Shown here piece by piece: positions 9,051-20,310 of a DNA stretch of 64,000 nucleotides. The stretch lies in assembly GCA_030789695.1 (NCBI GenBank), contig CM061135.1, forward strand, positions 110,802,301 to 110,866,300, read 5' to 3'. This DNA comes from Scilla litardierei (taxonomy: Eukaryota > Streptophyta > Magnoliopsida > Asparagales > Asparagaceae). The translations under genes were made by a program, and so were the position numbers. The notes beneath the pieces are model-generated. The model was given only the letters and a program-made list of their open reading frames with translations. It was not told the origin of the DNA and did no database searches. Numbering within the stretch: the first letter of the stretch is position 1; every line of letters starts with the position of its first letter.

Positions 9051-10288
9051 ATGACCACTCGCTTTGGGGATTTTGATAAAGAATTGGTATTCGATCCCAA
9101 AATCGAGAAAACAACAAGAGCTCTCAGGGCCTCGAATAGGAGTCAGACACTCTCTGAGCAAATGGCAGAAAATACCACCATTCCACCTTGCACAGGGTCC
9201 ATTCTGGACCATATGAAACCGAGCTTCGGAAACAATTCCTCCATCTTGAGACCGCAACTGGCGGCAGCTAGCTTCGAATTAAAGACATGGCTCATAAATC
9301 TGATGCAGTAGGATCCCTTCCACAGGCATCTGCACGAGAATCCAAACCATCATATCGACACTTTTTTGGTGAAGTACGATACATTCAAAGCCAAAGATGT
9401 GAGTGATGATACCATTAAGCTAAGGCTCTTTCCCTTCACCTTGAGGGATAAAGCTTCATATTGGCTACGAGCCCGCTCGTCCAAACACTTTACTACATGG
9501 GAGCAACTAGCGCTCGTCTTCGTAGACAAATTCTATCCAGCCTCAAAGACGGTGCGGATCAGAGGGGCTATCTCTAATTTTAAACAGCTTTCACAAGAAT
9601 CTCTCTACGAGGCCTGGGAAAGGTTCAAGGACCTCCAACATCAGTGTCCTCATCATAGGATCCAGTCCTGGGATCTGTTACAAAGCTTCTACTACAGACT
9701 GCAACCCAGCACGAAGATAATAATTGATGCTGCCGCACAAGGCGCCCTATTAGATAAATCGCCTGAGGAAGCCATTGATCTACTTGAGCATATGGCAGCA
9801 AATAACCAACTGTGGAGCGAGGAGCGCACCATTGTCACCAGGACCGCTGAGGTAAAAGCTGTTAGCCACCTCGATTCTCACATTGAGACTTTTTGTAAAC
9901 ATGTGGCTAGGATCAAGAAGCAGTTGGACTCCATCCCAACAACTACCCGCACTCCAGCATATCATCCTTTGGAGGAATATGGAAAGCAAAGTTACATTTC
10001 CAATGAGGGACATTATGACGGGGCTGAATCATCTGAGTCAGTATAGTATATCCAAGGGGATGGGCAAAATCAGTGGCAACATCTAGCCACAAGGAATCAC
10101 CCCAGATTGTCTTAAGGGAATGCAAGTGGAGGGCTGCAACCTCCACAGTTTCAGAGGCCACTGCCCCCTCCTCAACAACAACAAGGACAGCCACTACATC
10201 AACAGTAGAGCGGATTTAGGCCAGTTGGGCCGTATCGACCATCGGGCTACCAATATAATCGTCTGCCCCAGCAAGGCTATGCACCAAC
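9051..10288 (+). pseudogene. Athila-type gag of C, N-terminal part, broken
   Basis: Gag is the capsid polyprotein that packages element RNA. The ATG at 9051 opens M-T-T-R-F-G-D-F-D. A TAG at 9309-9311 interrupts the frame, which then continues unchanged to 10046. The capsid core is clear: KLRLFPFTLRDKASYWL, F-T-T-W-E-Q-L, F-V-D-K-F-Y-P-A and S-L-Y-E-A-W-E-R-F-K, typical of retrotransposon gag (PF03732-like). After a further TAG at 10044-10046 a Q/P-rich linker is still recognisable up to 10288, where E is inserted. At least two nonsense changes plus the insertion make this a dead copy. Confidence 0.8.
10284..10288 (+). other. Target-site duplication of E (left copy)
   Basis: CCAAC directly precedes the 5' LTR of E. 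The same five bases follow the 3' LTR at 18224-18228. Confidence 0.9.
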
Positions 10289-10490
10289 TGTTGGATATGG
10301 AAGACGTTAGTACACCCTTGTAGGGGATGTACGAGGGAATACGGACCTCGAACGTCGCGTACACGAAGTCATGTGCAAAGGGAATATGTTCCCTTGCGGA
10401 GAGGATCTCTAGAATGATGGGAAAGTTGCATTATAAGTGCATAAGTGCATGCGACATATGGCTAATAAAGGGGTAATATCTTAAGCTTAT

Positions 10491-10514
10491 GTTGTACCAT
10501 GCATATGGTACAAC
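10491..10514. repeat. Palindrome in LTR E
   Basis: GTTGTACCAT, the four bases GCAT, then ATGGTACAAC form a perfect 10-bp inverted repeat, flanked by TTAAGCTTA on both sides. A second inverted repeat (AATTGTTCC/GGAACAATT, 10557-10577) follows. Both are repeated in the 3' LTR (17817-17840 and about 17883-17903). Confidence 0.85.
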
Positions 10515-10603
10515 TTAAGCTTATAATATGCCATGTACGATGGTACACCTTAGTTAAATTGTTCCAAAGGAACAATTACTCCTAAAATAACTACCTTGGG
10601 GGC

Positions 10604-10610
10604 TATAAAT
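10604..10610 (+). promoter_or_regulatory. TATA box of LTR E
   Basis: TATAAAT in GGGGGCTATAAATAAGACCC lies 27 bp after the second inverted repeat. The 3' LTR has the same box at 17930-17936. Confidence 0.8.
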
Positions 10611-10895
10611 AAGACCCAAGGGTTAGCCGTTTTATTTACACTTTTGCATGGCATTCTTGCATGCATTTCATTCTAGCGAAGCTCTGCCGAAATCCTTCTT
10701 CCCTCTTTATCCAAGTTCTTAATCTAAAAGTAGAGATTTAGATTGTGGATTTAGTAGCCTTACTCCGTTCGTGAGAAGACTCGATCCGTCGTGGCGAATC
10801 CAAAGGCGAAGTTCCTAGACTACCGTGCCGCATACGCAAGCGTAAGTCTCAACTTCATTTATCGATCCTAACTCTGTTTTGGCAGGATCCTACAT

Positions 10896-10908
10896 TGGTA
10901 TCAGAGCC
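10896..10908 (+). other. Primer binding site of E (initiator tRNA-Met)
   Basis: TGGTATCAGAGCC is the usual plant copia PBS complementary to initiator tRNA-Met. It starts one base after the LTR end and its T. Confidence 0.92.
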
Positions 10909-11419
10909 ATACAGGTTCGCCCCGGTCAAACCGCCGCCCCGTCGAAACTATGAACGAGTCGTTGTCTTTTTCACGAATGGGTATCCTACCATTACGGATA
11001 TGGTAGGAACGCTTCGTGACGGAGAGAACGCAGTGGTTGTTCTTTTCACGTTAGGGTCTCCTATCATTACGGATATGGTAGGAACTCTCCGTGACGGGAA
11101 GAACCGACCATTCACGTAGTATGTTATTTTTCATTTTTGGCACACGACCATTAGAAAATAACCACTTTCTCGACGAACGGGTGCTTCATCGACGAACGGG
11201 TGCTTCATCGAGGAAGATGATGGAAGTTATCTCCATCGGAGAAGATGGATTTTGGTGCATGTGCACCATGGCCAAATGGGCTATGGAGGCCATGCACACC
11301 CCCTCCCCATGCGGAGGGGGTTGGCTACGGCCAATAACCACCACGACCACCCCATCAAGGGGGAGGAGTGCATGCGGCCACCCCATGAAAGGGGAGACCG
11401 GCCATGGCCAAAGGGCCAT

Positions 11420-11910
11420 GGCCGGTCAAGGCCAATAAGCCATGGCCGGGCCATGGCCGGCCGGCCTTGGCCGGCCATGGCCATGGCCGGCCGGCCCTGG
11501 CCGGCCACGTCCAGGGCCAGGGAGCCCTGGCCGCAGCCAGGCCAGGGCCTAGCCGCCCTGGCCGCGGCCAGGGCAGGGGGCCTGGCCCTGGCCAAGGCCT
11601 GGCCGAGGCCAGGGCAGGGGCCCTGGCCCCGGCCAGGGGCCTGGCCGCCCTGGCAGAGGCCAGGGCAGGGGCCCTGGCCTCAGGCCAGGGCCTGGCCGCC
11701 CTGGCAGAGGCCAGGGCAGGGGCCCTGGCCCCGGCCAGGGGCCTGGCCGCCCTGGCAGAGGCCAAGGCAGTGCCCTGGCCTCAGGCCAGGGCCTGGCCGG
11801 CCCCGGCCCTGGCAGAGGCCAGGGCCTGGCCAATGGCTGGCCCTGGCCGCTTCCAGGGCCACGGTCGGCCCTGGCAGCGGTCAGGGCCTGGCCGGGGGGC
11901 CGGACTGATC
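11420..11910. repeat. GC-rich GGCCATGGCCGGCC repeat and 51-bp minisatellite
   Basis: About 490 bp are built from GGCC, GGCCATGGCC, GGCCGGCC and CCAGGGC words. From about 11590 to 11830 a unit of about 51 bp beginning GGCAGAGGCC repeats in tandem (starts at 11652, 11703, 11754, 11811). The words are self-complementary, so both strands stay open in several frames and give Gly/Pro/Ala/Trp-rich translations that I do not count as genes. The array lies in the leader of E between PBS and gag. Confidence 0.88.
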
Positions 11911-12249
11911 GGCACTGGCCGGGAGTGATTCAGACCAATTTTTTTTTGGTCGACCAATTTGGGTGTTTTGGTCGACCAATTCGGCAAAAGGCCTTGGTCG
12001 AACATAAACGTGCCGACTAGCCCATACGGGGCCAAACGACAGTCGTCTGCGCCAAAATTCTCTCATACGGGGGGAAACGCCTGGATCCATACGGGAGCCA
12101 ACGACGATAGTTTGCAGAAAAATCCCCAAAAGGGGGATCCGACCTTGGCACGGCTACGGCTCATTCCCGACAAATGGTCAGGAAGTGCCGAATATTTCAC
12201 TAGTATCATAAGGGTACTAAGTTGAAATATACATTTTTTTTTGAAAAAT

Positions 12250-12785
12250 ACGTTTTCATACGTTTTGAAAAATACGTTTTCAAAAACGCTTTTCCGCTGC
12301 AAAGTACTATAAGAGTACTAACATTTGATAAAGTGAGGGAGAAATATTGAAAGTTGCTCTAGATGGTGAATGGAAACGTAGTGACTTTTCCGATTCTAGA
12401 GTAACATCTTCAATATTTTTCGAAAGTAACTTATCAAATTATGAATATCATTCCAAGTGGGAGTTGATTTTAGAACTATCCATATGGGATATTCTATTAT
12501 CATTTCAAGTGGGAATTATATCTGAAAAATACGTTTTCAAACTCGTTTTCCGCTACTAGTACTATAAGATTACTATTGTTTGATAAGTGATGGGGGAATA
12601 TTGAAGGTTGTTCTAGATGGTGATTGGAATCGTAGAGACCTTTTCGATTCTAGAACAACATCTTCAATATTTTTCGAAAGTAACTTATCAAATATAATAT
12701 AATTCCAAGTGGGATTTGAATTTTTAGAACTATCCAAATGGGATATTCTATTATCATTTCAAGTGGGAGTTATATTTTAAGAATT
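12250..12785 (+). repeat. Tandem duplication of about 253 bp in the leader of E
   Basis: The segment with GTTGCTCTAGATGGTGA (from about 12351) repeats 253 bp later (from about 12604). Both copies have GATTCTAGA, ATCTTCAATATTTTTCGAAAG and TTCCAAGTGGGA. The region is non-coding and precedes gag at 12847. Confidence 0.8.
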
Positions 12786-12846
12786 TTTATGCAATGTTTT
12801 GATCAAAACTTCGGTTTTGTGTCTTTTGCAGCATTTTAAAAGTAAA

Positions 12847-13722
12847 ATGTCTTCCGCTTCAAAGAATATCGTCGCTGAGTTAAACAGAGGTGAAAAACTC
12901 AACGGCGATAATTACAATCTTTGGTCCATTAAGATACAATACGTTTTTAGAGGAGCAAGAAGTGCTCGAAACTCTAAAGAACGTAATGATTAAACCCGAG
13001 TTGGGCACTACGGCCCAACACAGATGAGACAAGGAAGCTTTTGATGCTTGGTCTCGGAAGAATAAGATAGCGTGCATTACGTTATTAAGCAGTATGGCTG
13101 ATGACATAATGCGCATCTTCCGGGAGCATGACTTAGCCATGGACATATGGTCCAAGCTTGAGGAGAAGTTTGGTGGCACATTGGTGTCCAAACTTCGAGC
13201 CTTGACTATAAGATTTGATTCATATAAGAAACGTCCAGATCATTCCATGGGGAAACATCTGCGACATATGGCGAATCTAATCTCAGAGTTAAAGGATGCA
13301 GGTCATGTGCTCACAGATGAGCAACAAATCCAAGCAGTCATATGTTCCCTACCAAATGGGTGGGATCAAATGAAGATGCATCTCACTCATAATGAGAGCA
13401 TCAAGACCTTCAACGATGTTTCCAAGCACCTCGAATTAGAGGAAGAGCGGCTTGCGGCTGCCAAGCCAAGTGCAGAAGTGCACATGGTTGCTAGTTCCTC
13501 ACACGGGGGAAAGAAACGTAAAGATCGTTCGAAGTCTTCTAATGAACGTAATAAGCAACCTGAGTCTACCAAGGAACCCAAACATAAGGGTGGGCACAAG
13601 AAATGGCACAAGAAGAAAGACTTGAAAAGGATCAAGTGCTTCAAGTGCAACAAGCTCGGTCACTATGCTCGTTCGTGTACGAGTGGAAGTGACGAGGTAA
13701 CTTGTAATACTAGTTACATATG
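12847..13722 (+). pseudogene. Copia gag of E with CCHC zinc knuckle
   Basis: Gag coats the element RNA. The ATG at 12847 opens a typical copia gag: L-N-G-D-N-Y-x-L-W near residue 18, then after a frameshift around 12945 the main body continues from 13020. Signatures are W-S-K-L-E-E-K-F-G-G-T, RLRxLTI-type spacing, Q-x-Q-A-V-I-C-S-L-P and a basic lysine-rich segment. A single zinc knuckle C-F-K-C-N-K-L-G-H-Y-A-R-S-C is at about 13640-13681. It leads into protease without a spacer. The frameshift, and a second near 13770 before the protease motif, inactivate this copy. Confidence 0.85.
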
Positions 13723-14745
13723 TGTTTCTAGTTCACTATTTCTTGTGGAATCTAATCCATTTTGGGATAATTGATTCAGGTACCACCGACCACATAACAA
13801 GGGGCAGACGGTCCTTCGTGGAGTATCACCGGATACCCCAAGGAATGAAGTGGATCAATGTAGGAAACAACACACATGTTGAAGTGAAAGGCGTTGGGAC
13901 TCGCAAGCTAGTCTTGGACAACGGCCGCACTCTCCTACTTCATGATGTTCTCTTCATTCCATATATTCAAAGGAATATTAAACTGTGGTCAATTTAATGG
14001 GTCTTGGTTATAGTTGGTTCCTTCATAATTGTAATATGGACCTATTTTGTAATAATTCCTTTATTGGTACTGGGTTTCAAAGGATTTATTGTAATAAGTA
14101 CAATGTATGGTTCCTCATGTAATGAAAATTTCCTTGTGACAAATTCTTTGACTAATGAGTCTAATATAATTTGTTGGCACACAAGGCTTGGTCATATTAG
14201 GACCAACGCGTATGGATAGACTTGCCAAACGTGGCCTTCTATCCAATGTTTCAAAGGTTGAAATGTCGACCTGCGAACATTGCCTTGTGGGGAAATCTTG
14301 TCGCAAGCCGTTTGGAACAGGCACAAGGGCCGAGGTTCCATTACAGCTTATCCATTCGGACATATGTGGTCCGATGAATGTCAAGACAAGACGCGAAAAG
14401 TCCTATTTCATCACTTTTATTGATGATTTCACCCAATTCGGACATATCTATTTGATATCCCACAAAAGTGAAGCTTTGGCTTGCTTTAAAAACTATATGA
14501 GTTTAGTGGAGAATCAATTAGATCGCAAGATTAAGGTCTTGCGAACCGATAGGGGCGGTGAATATCAATCAACAAGTTTTAAGGAACTTTGTGATGAAAA
14601 AGGCATAGTACATCAAGTAACTATGCCTTATACTCCTCAACAAAACGGTGTTGCAGAAAGGAGAAATAGGACTTTAATGGAAATGGTCCGTTCAATGATG
14701 GCGCAAGCTAACTTGCCAATCACCTTTTGGGTGATGCATTATTGA
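13723..14745 (+). pseudogene. Copia protease and integrase of E
   Basis: The aspartic protease motif I-I-D-S-G-T-T-D-H-I is at about 13758-13787 and ends with the L-L-L-H-D-V-L-F-I-P block. After a degraded stretch with frameshifts (13990-14160), the GAG-pre-integrase W-H-T-R-L-G-H appears. The integrase core follows, with C-E-H-C-L-V-G-K, H-S-D-I-C-G-P (first catalytic Asp), R-T-D-R-G-G-E-Y (second Asp) and P-Q-Q-N-G-V-A-E-R (catalytic Glu). All three catalytic residues survive. A frameshift at about 14735-14745 separates this from the rest of pol. Confidence 0.85.
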
Positions 14746-16630
14746 CGGCCGCTTTCATTTTAAACCGTGTACCCTCGAAATCAGTTAGATCCACTCCTTA
14801 TGAGTTGTGGAACCAAAGGTCTCCTGACTTAAACATTTTGAAACCTTGGGGTTGTGCATCCTACGCACATATTTCCTCCCATAAGTATGGCAAACTTGGG
14901 CCAAGGGGAAGGAAATGTATCTTTATACGATACGCAGAAAACTCCAAAGGTTATGTTTTTGTTAGTCAGGAAGACAATGGTGGACTAATTGAGTTTGGGT
15001 CGAGGGTTGTCACTTTCTTGGAAAACGAGTTTCCAAGACAGGGCGAGATAAGTCAGGACTCATCTCTATTTGAGATTTATGATCAAGAAGGATTACCTCA
15101 TTCGAGTGGGAGAATTCTTGGTGAAAACGAAAATACGTTTCAACCTTCACCAATGGATTATACGAATGACGATTATCCTATTCCATACGGGAATAATGAT
15201 CCAAGTGGGAGCAATTCTAACGACATTCCAAGTGGGAGTGATATTAGAATTGATCCAATCCTAAATTCGAGTCAACAAGGACTTGAAGAATCTCAAATAC
15301 GACGTAGTAATCGTACAAGGTTGGCTCCTCTAAGATTTGAGGATGAATTTCTGCAAACCTTTATGACTTTACTACAAGAAGATGACGAGCCTGCTACTTT
15401 CAAACAGGCCATATCTTGCCCTGCGAAAGACAAATGGATGGAAGCGATGCAAGAGGAGTTAGAATCCATGAAAGTTAACCAAGTCTGGGACTTAGTTGAC
15501 TTACCCAGAGGACGTAGAGCTATTGAGAACAAATGGGTTCTCAATATCAAACATAAGGCTGATGGCTCTATTGACAGATATAAAGCTCGCCTTGTCGCGA
15601 AAGGTTTTACACAACAGGAAGGGATAGACTACGAAGAGACCTTCTCACATGTTGTTCGTTTTACCTCAATTCGCCTGATTCTGGCAATGGTAGCTTACTT
15701 AGATCTCGAATTACATCAAATGGATGTAAAGACTGCCTTTCTCAATGGAGAATTGGACGAGGAGATCTATATGGAACAACCAACAGGGTTTGTAAAAGAA
15801 GGAAACGAACATAATGTTTGTAAACTTCATAAGTCCATATATGATCTTAAACAATCCTCGAGGCAATGGTATATACGATTTCATAAAGTTATCGAATGGT
15901 TTTACCATGCTTGATGAAGATAACTGAGTATATATCAAGAGGATTAAAAGCAAGTATATTATCATGTCTCTATATGTAGATGACATTTTAATAGCCAGAA
16001 ATGACAAGGGCTTTGTGATGAGTATCAAGGCTTGGCTTTCATCAGTATTTGAGATGAAAGGCATAGGAAAAGCCGCATATATCCTTGGAGTTAAGATTTC
16101 AAGGAATCGTTCGAAGAAACTTCTTTCTCTTTCACAGGAGACTTATATAAAGAAGGTTCTAGAACGATTTAATATGCAAGACTGCAAGTCCATTGATATT
16201 CATATAAGCATATGCGATAATTTATATCTGGAATCGTGTCCAAAGAACCAAAAGGAAAAGGAAATTATGGAAAAAGTTCCATATTCCAGTGCAGTTGATA
16301 GTCTTATGTACGCTATGGTGTGTACGAGACCGGACATCTGTTTTGCCGTTGGAAATGGTAAGCTGTTACCAATCCAATACAGGGCAAGTACACTGGAAAG
16401 CGGTTAAAGAGGATAATGTGTCTTGTAAGATCAAACACATTGATATCCGATACGAATTTGCAAAAGACTATGATAAAACCAAGAAGGTAGACATAAGGTA
16501 CATATCTACGCATGAGATGATAGAGGATCCGCTTACGAAAGCGATCCCCAGAAATGTGTTTTATAAACACTTATCATCCCAAGGATTGCGTAAAGAGCTG
16601 AGTTGTACCAATATATATTCCCATGTCTGA
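14727..16630 (+). pseudogene. Copia reverse transcriptase and truncated RNase H of E
   Basis: The integrase C-terminus is followed by the RT start (E-A-M-Q-E-E-L, K-W-V-L-N-I-K), the D-V-K-T-A-F-L-N-G-E-L block and, after a frameshift and stop at 15900-15930, the catalytic S-L-Y-V-D-D-I-L motif near 15966-15990. RT runs to about 16345. The text then jumps from the post-RT segment (H-W-K-A-V-K, near 16400) straight to the far end of RNase H (H-I-D-I-R-Y and D-P-L-T-K-A-I-P). The RNase H core with its acidic catalytic residues is missing. This deletion alone would prevent autonomous replication. Confidence 0.85.
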
Positions 16631-17614
16631 GAAAGATCAAATTTGATAAAAGAATAAGTTCTTTTTCAAACATTGCATATGAATCTCTTAAGAAATGTTT
16701 GTGTACATTTTTGAAATCTCAGCTGAATTCTAGTATGTCGGACAGATTGAGGTTGGCTCTCTCACATGAGCAACCGCCTTATTCTATCAGACGGATGGAA
16801 TAGAGATGAGACATGTTTGAAGTCAAAATCATCAGACGGATGATTTAAGAGTCATGACTTAAACAAAATGGTCGCACGAAAGATCTGCATCATATGGATG
16901 CTTACAAAAGATCTAAGAGGATTTTTGAAATCCTATCTGTCTAAATGCGGGATGTGAGTCCAAAGGATTATTTGAGTAGAATAAGGGACTCAAAGTCAGA
17001 CATTGTGGTGTCTGATCATCATCCTTACAACATCATTGAGACATACACTCCCTGGGAAAGGAGCGATGTTGTAATACGTGTTCATACCACGTATGCATTA
17101 CGACCACTGAGTTAGTAGCAATAGTGTTTGCTATTATGTGATACTCAAAGGCCATATGGGCCTTAACTCTTACCCTCAAGGACTCCAATTGGTTCCTTTA
17201 GATTTGACGAGATGATCGCTATCTTAGCGTGTTACTAATGGGCTATGATAATTCGGCTCGGCGGGGCACGTTAGAAAAGCGAATCAAGTCAAGATCAGAA
17301 GGTTCGCAAGAAGAGGAAGATTGATTTCATATTCACATTTGGACTTTAATGATTCAAAGCTGGCCAGCCAATTGTGATCCAGATGGGATTCAATTGTTGA
17401 ATATAAAGTATAAGAAATGTGAAGAAATAATCTAGGGTAAAGCATGCGTTGAACTACTCAAATTTGCACCTTCGAGGTCGTTGTGTATCTCTAACAAGTG
17501 CACAACACAGACTCTACGCGCATGACGGTCGCACGGTCTATTTCTCGGTATGATAGATGAAAGAACTAAGAGAAAGACGTTCTCTTACAAATCCCCTCAA
17601 GTGTGAGTGGGAGA
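16631..17614 (+). other. 3' untranslated region and polypurine tract of E
   Basis: No coding sequence is supported. Short direct repeats (AGACGGATGG / CAGACGGATGA, 16788-16840) occur, and GAGTGGGAGA (17604-17614) abuts the LTR as the polypurine tract. Confidence 0.75.
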
Positions 17615-18223
17615 TGTTGGATATGGAAGACGTTAGTACACCCTTGTAGGGGATGTACGAGGGAATACAGACCTCGAACGTCGCGTACACGAAGTCGTGT
17701 GCAAAGGGAATATGTTCCCTTGCGGAGAGGATCTCTAGAATGATGGGAAAGTCGCATTATAAGTGCATAAGTGCATGCGACATATGGCTAATAAAGGGGT
17801 AATATCTTAAGCTTATGTTGTACCATGCATATGGTACAACTTAAGCTTATAATATGCCATGTACGATGGTACACCTTAGTTAAATTGTTCCAAAGGAACA
17901 ATTACTCCTAAAATAACTACCTTGGGGGCTATAAATAAGACCCAAGAGTTAGCCGCCGTTTTATTTACACTTTTGCATGGCATTCTTGCATGCATTTCAT
18001 TCTAGCGAAGCTCTGCCGAATTCCTTCTTCTCTCTTTATCCAAGTTCTTAATCTAAAAGTAGAGATTTAGATTGTGGATTTAGTAGCCTTACTCCGTTCG
18101 TGAGAAGACTCGATCCGTCGTGGCGAATCCAAAGGCGAAGTTCCTAGACTACCGTGCCGCATACGCAAGCGTAAGTCTCAACTTCATTTATCGATCCTAA
18201 CTCTATTTTGGCAGGATCCTACA
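17615..18223 (+). repeat. 3' LTR of E
   Basis: It is a near-identical copy of 10289-10894. It is followed by the CCAAC target-site duplication (18224-18228), after which the gag of C resumes. Confidence 0.93.
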
Positions 18224-18228
18224 CCAAC

Positions 18229-18764
18229 GCCACCGCGTTCCATCTGGAGACCACATTAGAGACGTTCATGTGCAGACAAGTCAGGTTCAACCAAGACACG
18301 TCTACTCAATTCAAGAACATAAACACGTCGCTTGATGAGCTGAGGGGTCAGATGTCTCAGTTACTTAAAAGTCCAGGGAGGTTTCCTTCCAACCAGATCC
18401 GAATCCAAGGGCTCAAGCTAATGCCATGATCTCTGTTGCCACGCGTGGAGGACGGACAACCGACGCTATGATGGTGCCGGTCTCAAACAAAGAACAAGTC
18501 ACAATTGAGGATGCCACTGTGGGAAATGATAAGGATGAGGCTATAGATGAGCATATCATGAACAGAGAGAGGGAGAACTCGCCTTCCACCACACCCACCA
18601 TCAAACTGGTGCCAAGGAAAGATGCAACTAGTTCCGGTGAGCCCTCTCCTAAGAATGCTGCAAAGGACAAGGGAAGCCGGCCCCCTCCGCCGTATCTACA
18701 GAGGCTAGCTTTGGCTAGAATGGAGAAGTATTCAAAGTTCACTAAACTTCTGAAGGGCATCTAG
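18229..18764 (+). pseudogene. Athila-type gag of C, C-terminal part
   Basis: This resumes the gag frame broken by E. It has a coiled-coil-like segment (F-N-Q-D-T-S-T-Q-F-K-N-I-N-T-S-L-D-E-L-R), then after a frameshift near 18420 an acidic linker and the P-P-P-P-Y-L-Q-R-L-A-L-A-R block. That block precedes protease in Athila polyproteins. A TAG ends it at 18762. The matching L copy is at 60201-60575. Confidence 0.75.
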
Positions 18765-18776
18765 CTTAACATCCCC

Positions 18777-19384
18777 TTTATGGATGCCATTACAGAAATT
18801 CCTATCTATGCGAAGTTTCTAAGGACCTTATTACTAGGAAGCGGAAGCACGAGAAAATAAAGCTTAAGGAGGACTCTACCTCCATCATAAAGAACCATCT
18901 CCCGAGGAAGCTATCGGATTTGAGAAGCTTCACAGTCACATGCTCTATAGGAGGTACGCCTATCAACAGTGCCCTGATCGACTTGGGAGCGAGCATCAGC
19001 TTGATGTCGCTCTCCATATTTGAAAGACTACAAACTAGAAGTGAGCTGGAGCCCACCAACATGTCAATACATCTGGTGGATCACTCGATCATGTATCCGG
19101 TAGGCATTGCCAGAGACATCAGTTTGCAAATACCTCCCGGATTGTGTGTGTCGGTGGATTTTGTCATCATGAATATGCCGAAAGGAGGAAGTTCCCATCT
19201 CATACTTGGCCGCCCTTTCATGGAGATGGCCGGCGTCCTTATTGATATTCGTGAATGGACTCTATCAATGAATGTGGGTAATATTGAAGCCCATTTTCAG
19301 TTGCAAAAGTCTATGAGGGAGCATGTCCGTGAAGAAGAAGCTAGCTATTTGGAGCTCTTAGAAGATGAAGCTGTATGGAAGTAG
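18777..19384 (+). pseudogene. Athila-type aspartic protease of C
   Basis: This retropepsin-type protease would cleave the gag polyprotein. The catalytic motif reads A-L-I-D-L-G-A-S-I-S-L-M, the D-L-G-A-S form usual in Athila, near 18970-19010. It is followed by V-D-F-V-I-M-N-M-P and the flap-end H-L-I-L-G-R-P-F-M. The core (18920-19384) is open. The short link to gag (18777-18880) carries a frameshift. After the stop at 19382 no reverse transcriptase follows. Confidence 0.82.
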
Positions 19385-19922
19385 ACCACTGAGGGGGTCA
19401 TGAAGGATCCGATGAGAACGAGTGTTGATGACGATGGCGACCCCATTTACAACAAGGCGGTTGCCGCCTATCTTCGTGTGCTTGATGAGGAGCCCATAGA
19501 CAACTCTGTACACCACAAGAAGCCAGAAGCCATCAAACACGTAGCCGAGAAAAACCATGAAGAGGGAGTATCCCAAATACCTCCGCACGGTATCGTTGGC
19601 AAGTATGATGCGCGCATCCTATACGTGCCAAATAACTATTGAAGAACTTGAGGGAGTCGAGCTCATGACTCAAAACGAGCGCTTATCGAAAGGCAACCCG
19701 ATCTTTTATTTCTTAGATTATCTTTTTCAATTTTTGTTTTTACTTTATCTTTCAAGAAAACCAAATAAAAACGATATCTGTTTCTCTTAAAAATGCAAAA
19801 CTATAAAAATCTGACAGGTTCTTCCTTTTTACAGGTTGAATGTTAGGGGAGCACGTAAATCAATGTTTTGAATGGAAAGAGAGCAGCTGATAGAAGAGCA
19901 AGCTGAAGGAAAAGAGCCACAG
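19385..19922 (+). other. Post-protease remnant and Athila-type AGGCAACCC motif
   Basis: A short open frame (19400-19642, rich in charged residues) is probably a remnant of polyprotein sequence after the protease; I do not recognise a domain. GCGCTTATCGAAAGGCAACCC at 19679-19699 corresponds to the motif that in Athila elements follows the gag-pol ORF, and L has the equivalent at 61583. It therefore marks where pol should already have ended. Confidence 0.6.
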
Positions 19923-20310
19923 GTGACTCGACCGAGCAGTCGCTTGCTCGGTCGAGTAGCGTAGGCACACGACAAGCAAAGAAAAACGTTGTTCTATCTA
20001 CATGGCCCGAGTAGCCTCTACTCGGTCCAAGTAGACACATACTCGTCCGAGCAGCCCCGTGCTCAACCGAGCTAAAGAAGGCACATGAAAATATTAGAAA
20101 AACGACGCTCTGCCTACACGGCCCGAGTAGTCGCTTACTCGACCGAGCAGCCACATGCTCGACTGAGCAAAATAGAAGATGGAAAACAACAGCAGCATGG
20201 TCTTCTGACTCGACCAAGCAGACCCTACTCGACTGAGTAGACGAATGAGTGTTCTAAAACTCGTATTAATTTTTGTCTGACTCGACCGAGCAGTTATGCT
20301 GCTCGATCGA
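19923..20310. repeat. CTCGACCGAGCAG palindrome array inside C (first block)
   Basis: At least ten copies of CTCGACCGAGCAG, GCTCGGTCGAGTAG and decayed forms (CTCGACTGAG, CTCGTCCGAG) occur in both orientations, often paired around 8-12 bp. The same motif fills U3 of the 3' LTR of C (39224-39605) and a second internal block at 21357-21578. Confidence 0.9.

Larger units (their letters stand above)
10289..10894 (+). repeat. 5' LTR of E
   Basis: It starts TGTTGGATATGG, ends GGATCCTACA, and is nearly identical to 17615-18223. It contains two inverted repeats ahead of its TATA box. Confidence 0.93.
10289..18223 (+). mobile_element. Element E: Ty1/copia element, complete ends, decayed pol
   Basis: This is a 7.9-kb element with LTRs of 606 and 609 bp, TGTTGG...CCTACA ends, a CCAAC target-site duplication, an initiator tRNA-Met PBS and a polypurine tract. 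The domain order protease-integrase-reverse transcriptase-RNase H defines Ty1/copia. By eye the two LTRs differ at about ten sites plus a 3-bp indel, so the insertion is moderately recent. Pol carries several frameshifts and an internal RNase H deletion. A GC-rich repeat and a 253-bp tandem duplication lie in the long leader. Confidence 0.92.

Noticed and set aside
11252..11928. Long open frames on both strands rich in Gly, Pro, Ala and Trp
   Set aside because: They come from GGCC/CCAGGGC repeats that lack stops in several frames; they lie in the leader of E and match no domain I know.
13680..13790. Intron between gag and protease of E (GTAACTTG ... TTCAG)
   Set aside because: The intervening stretch translates as the usual gag-protease linker leading to I-I-D-S-G, so a one-base frameshift explains it better.
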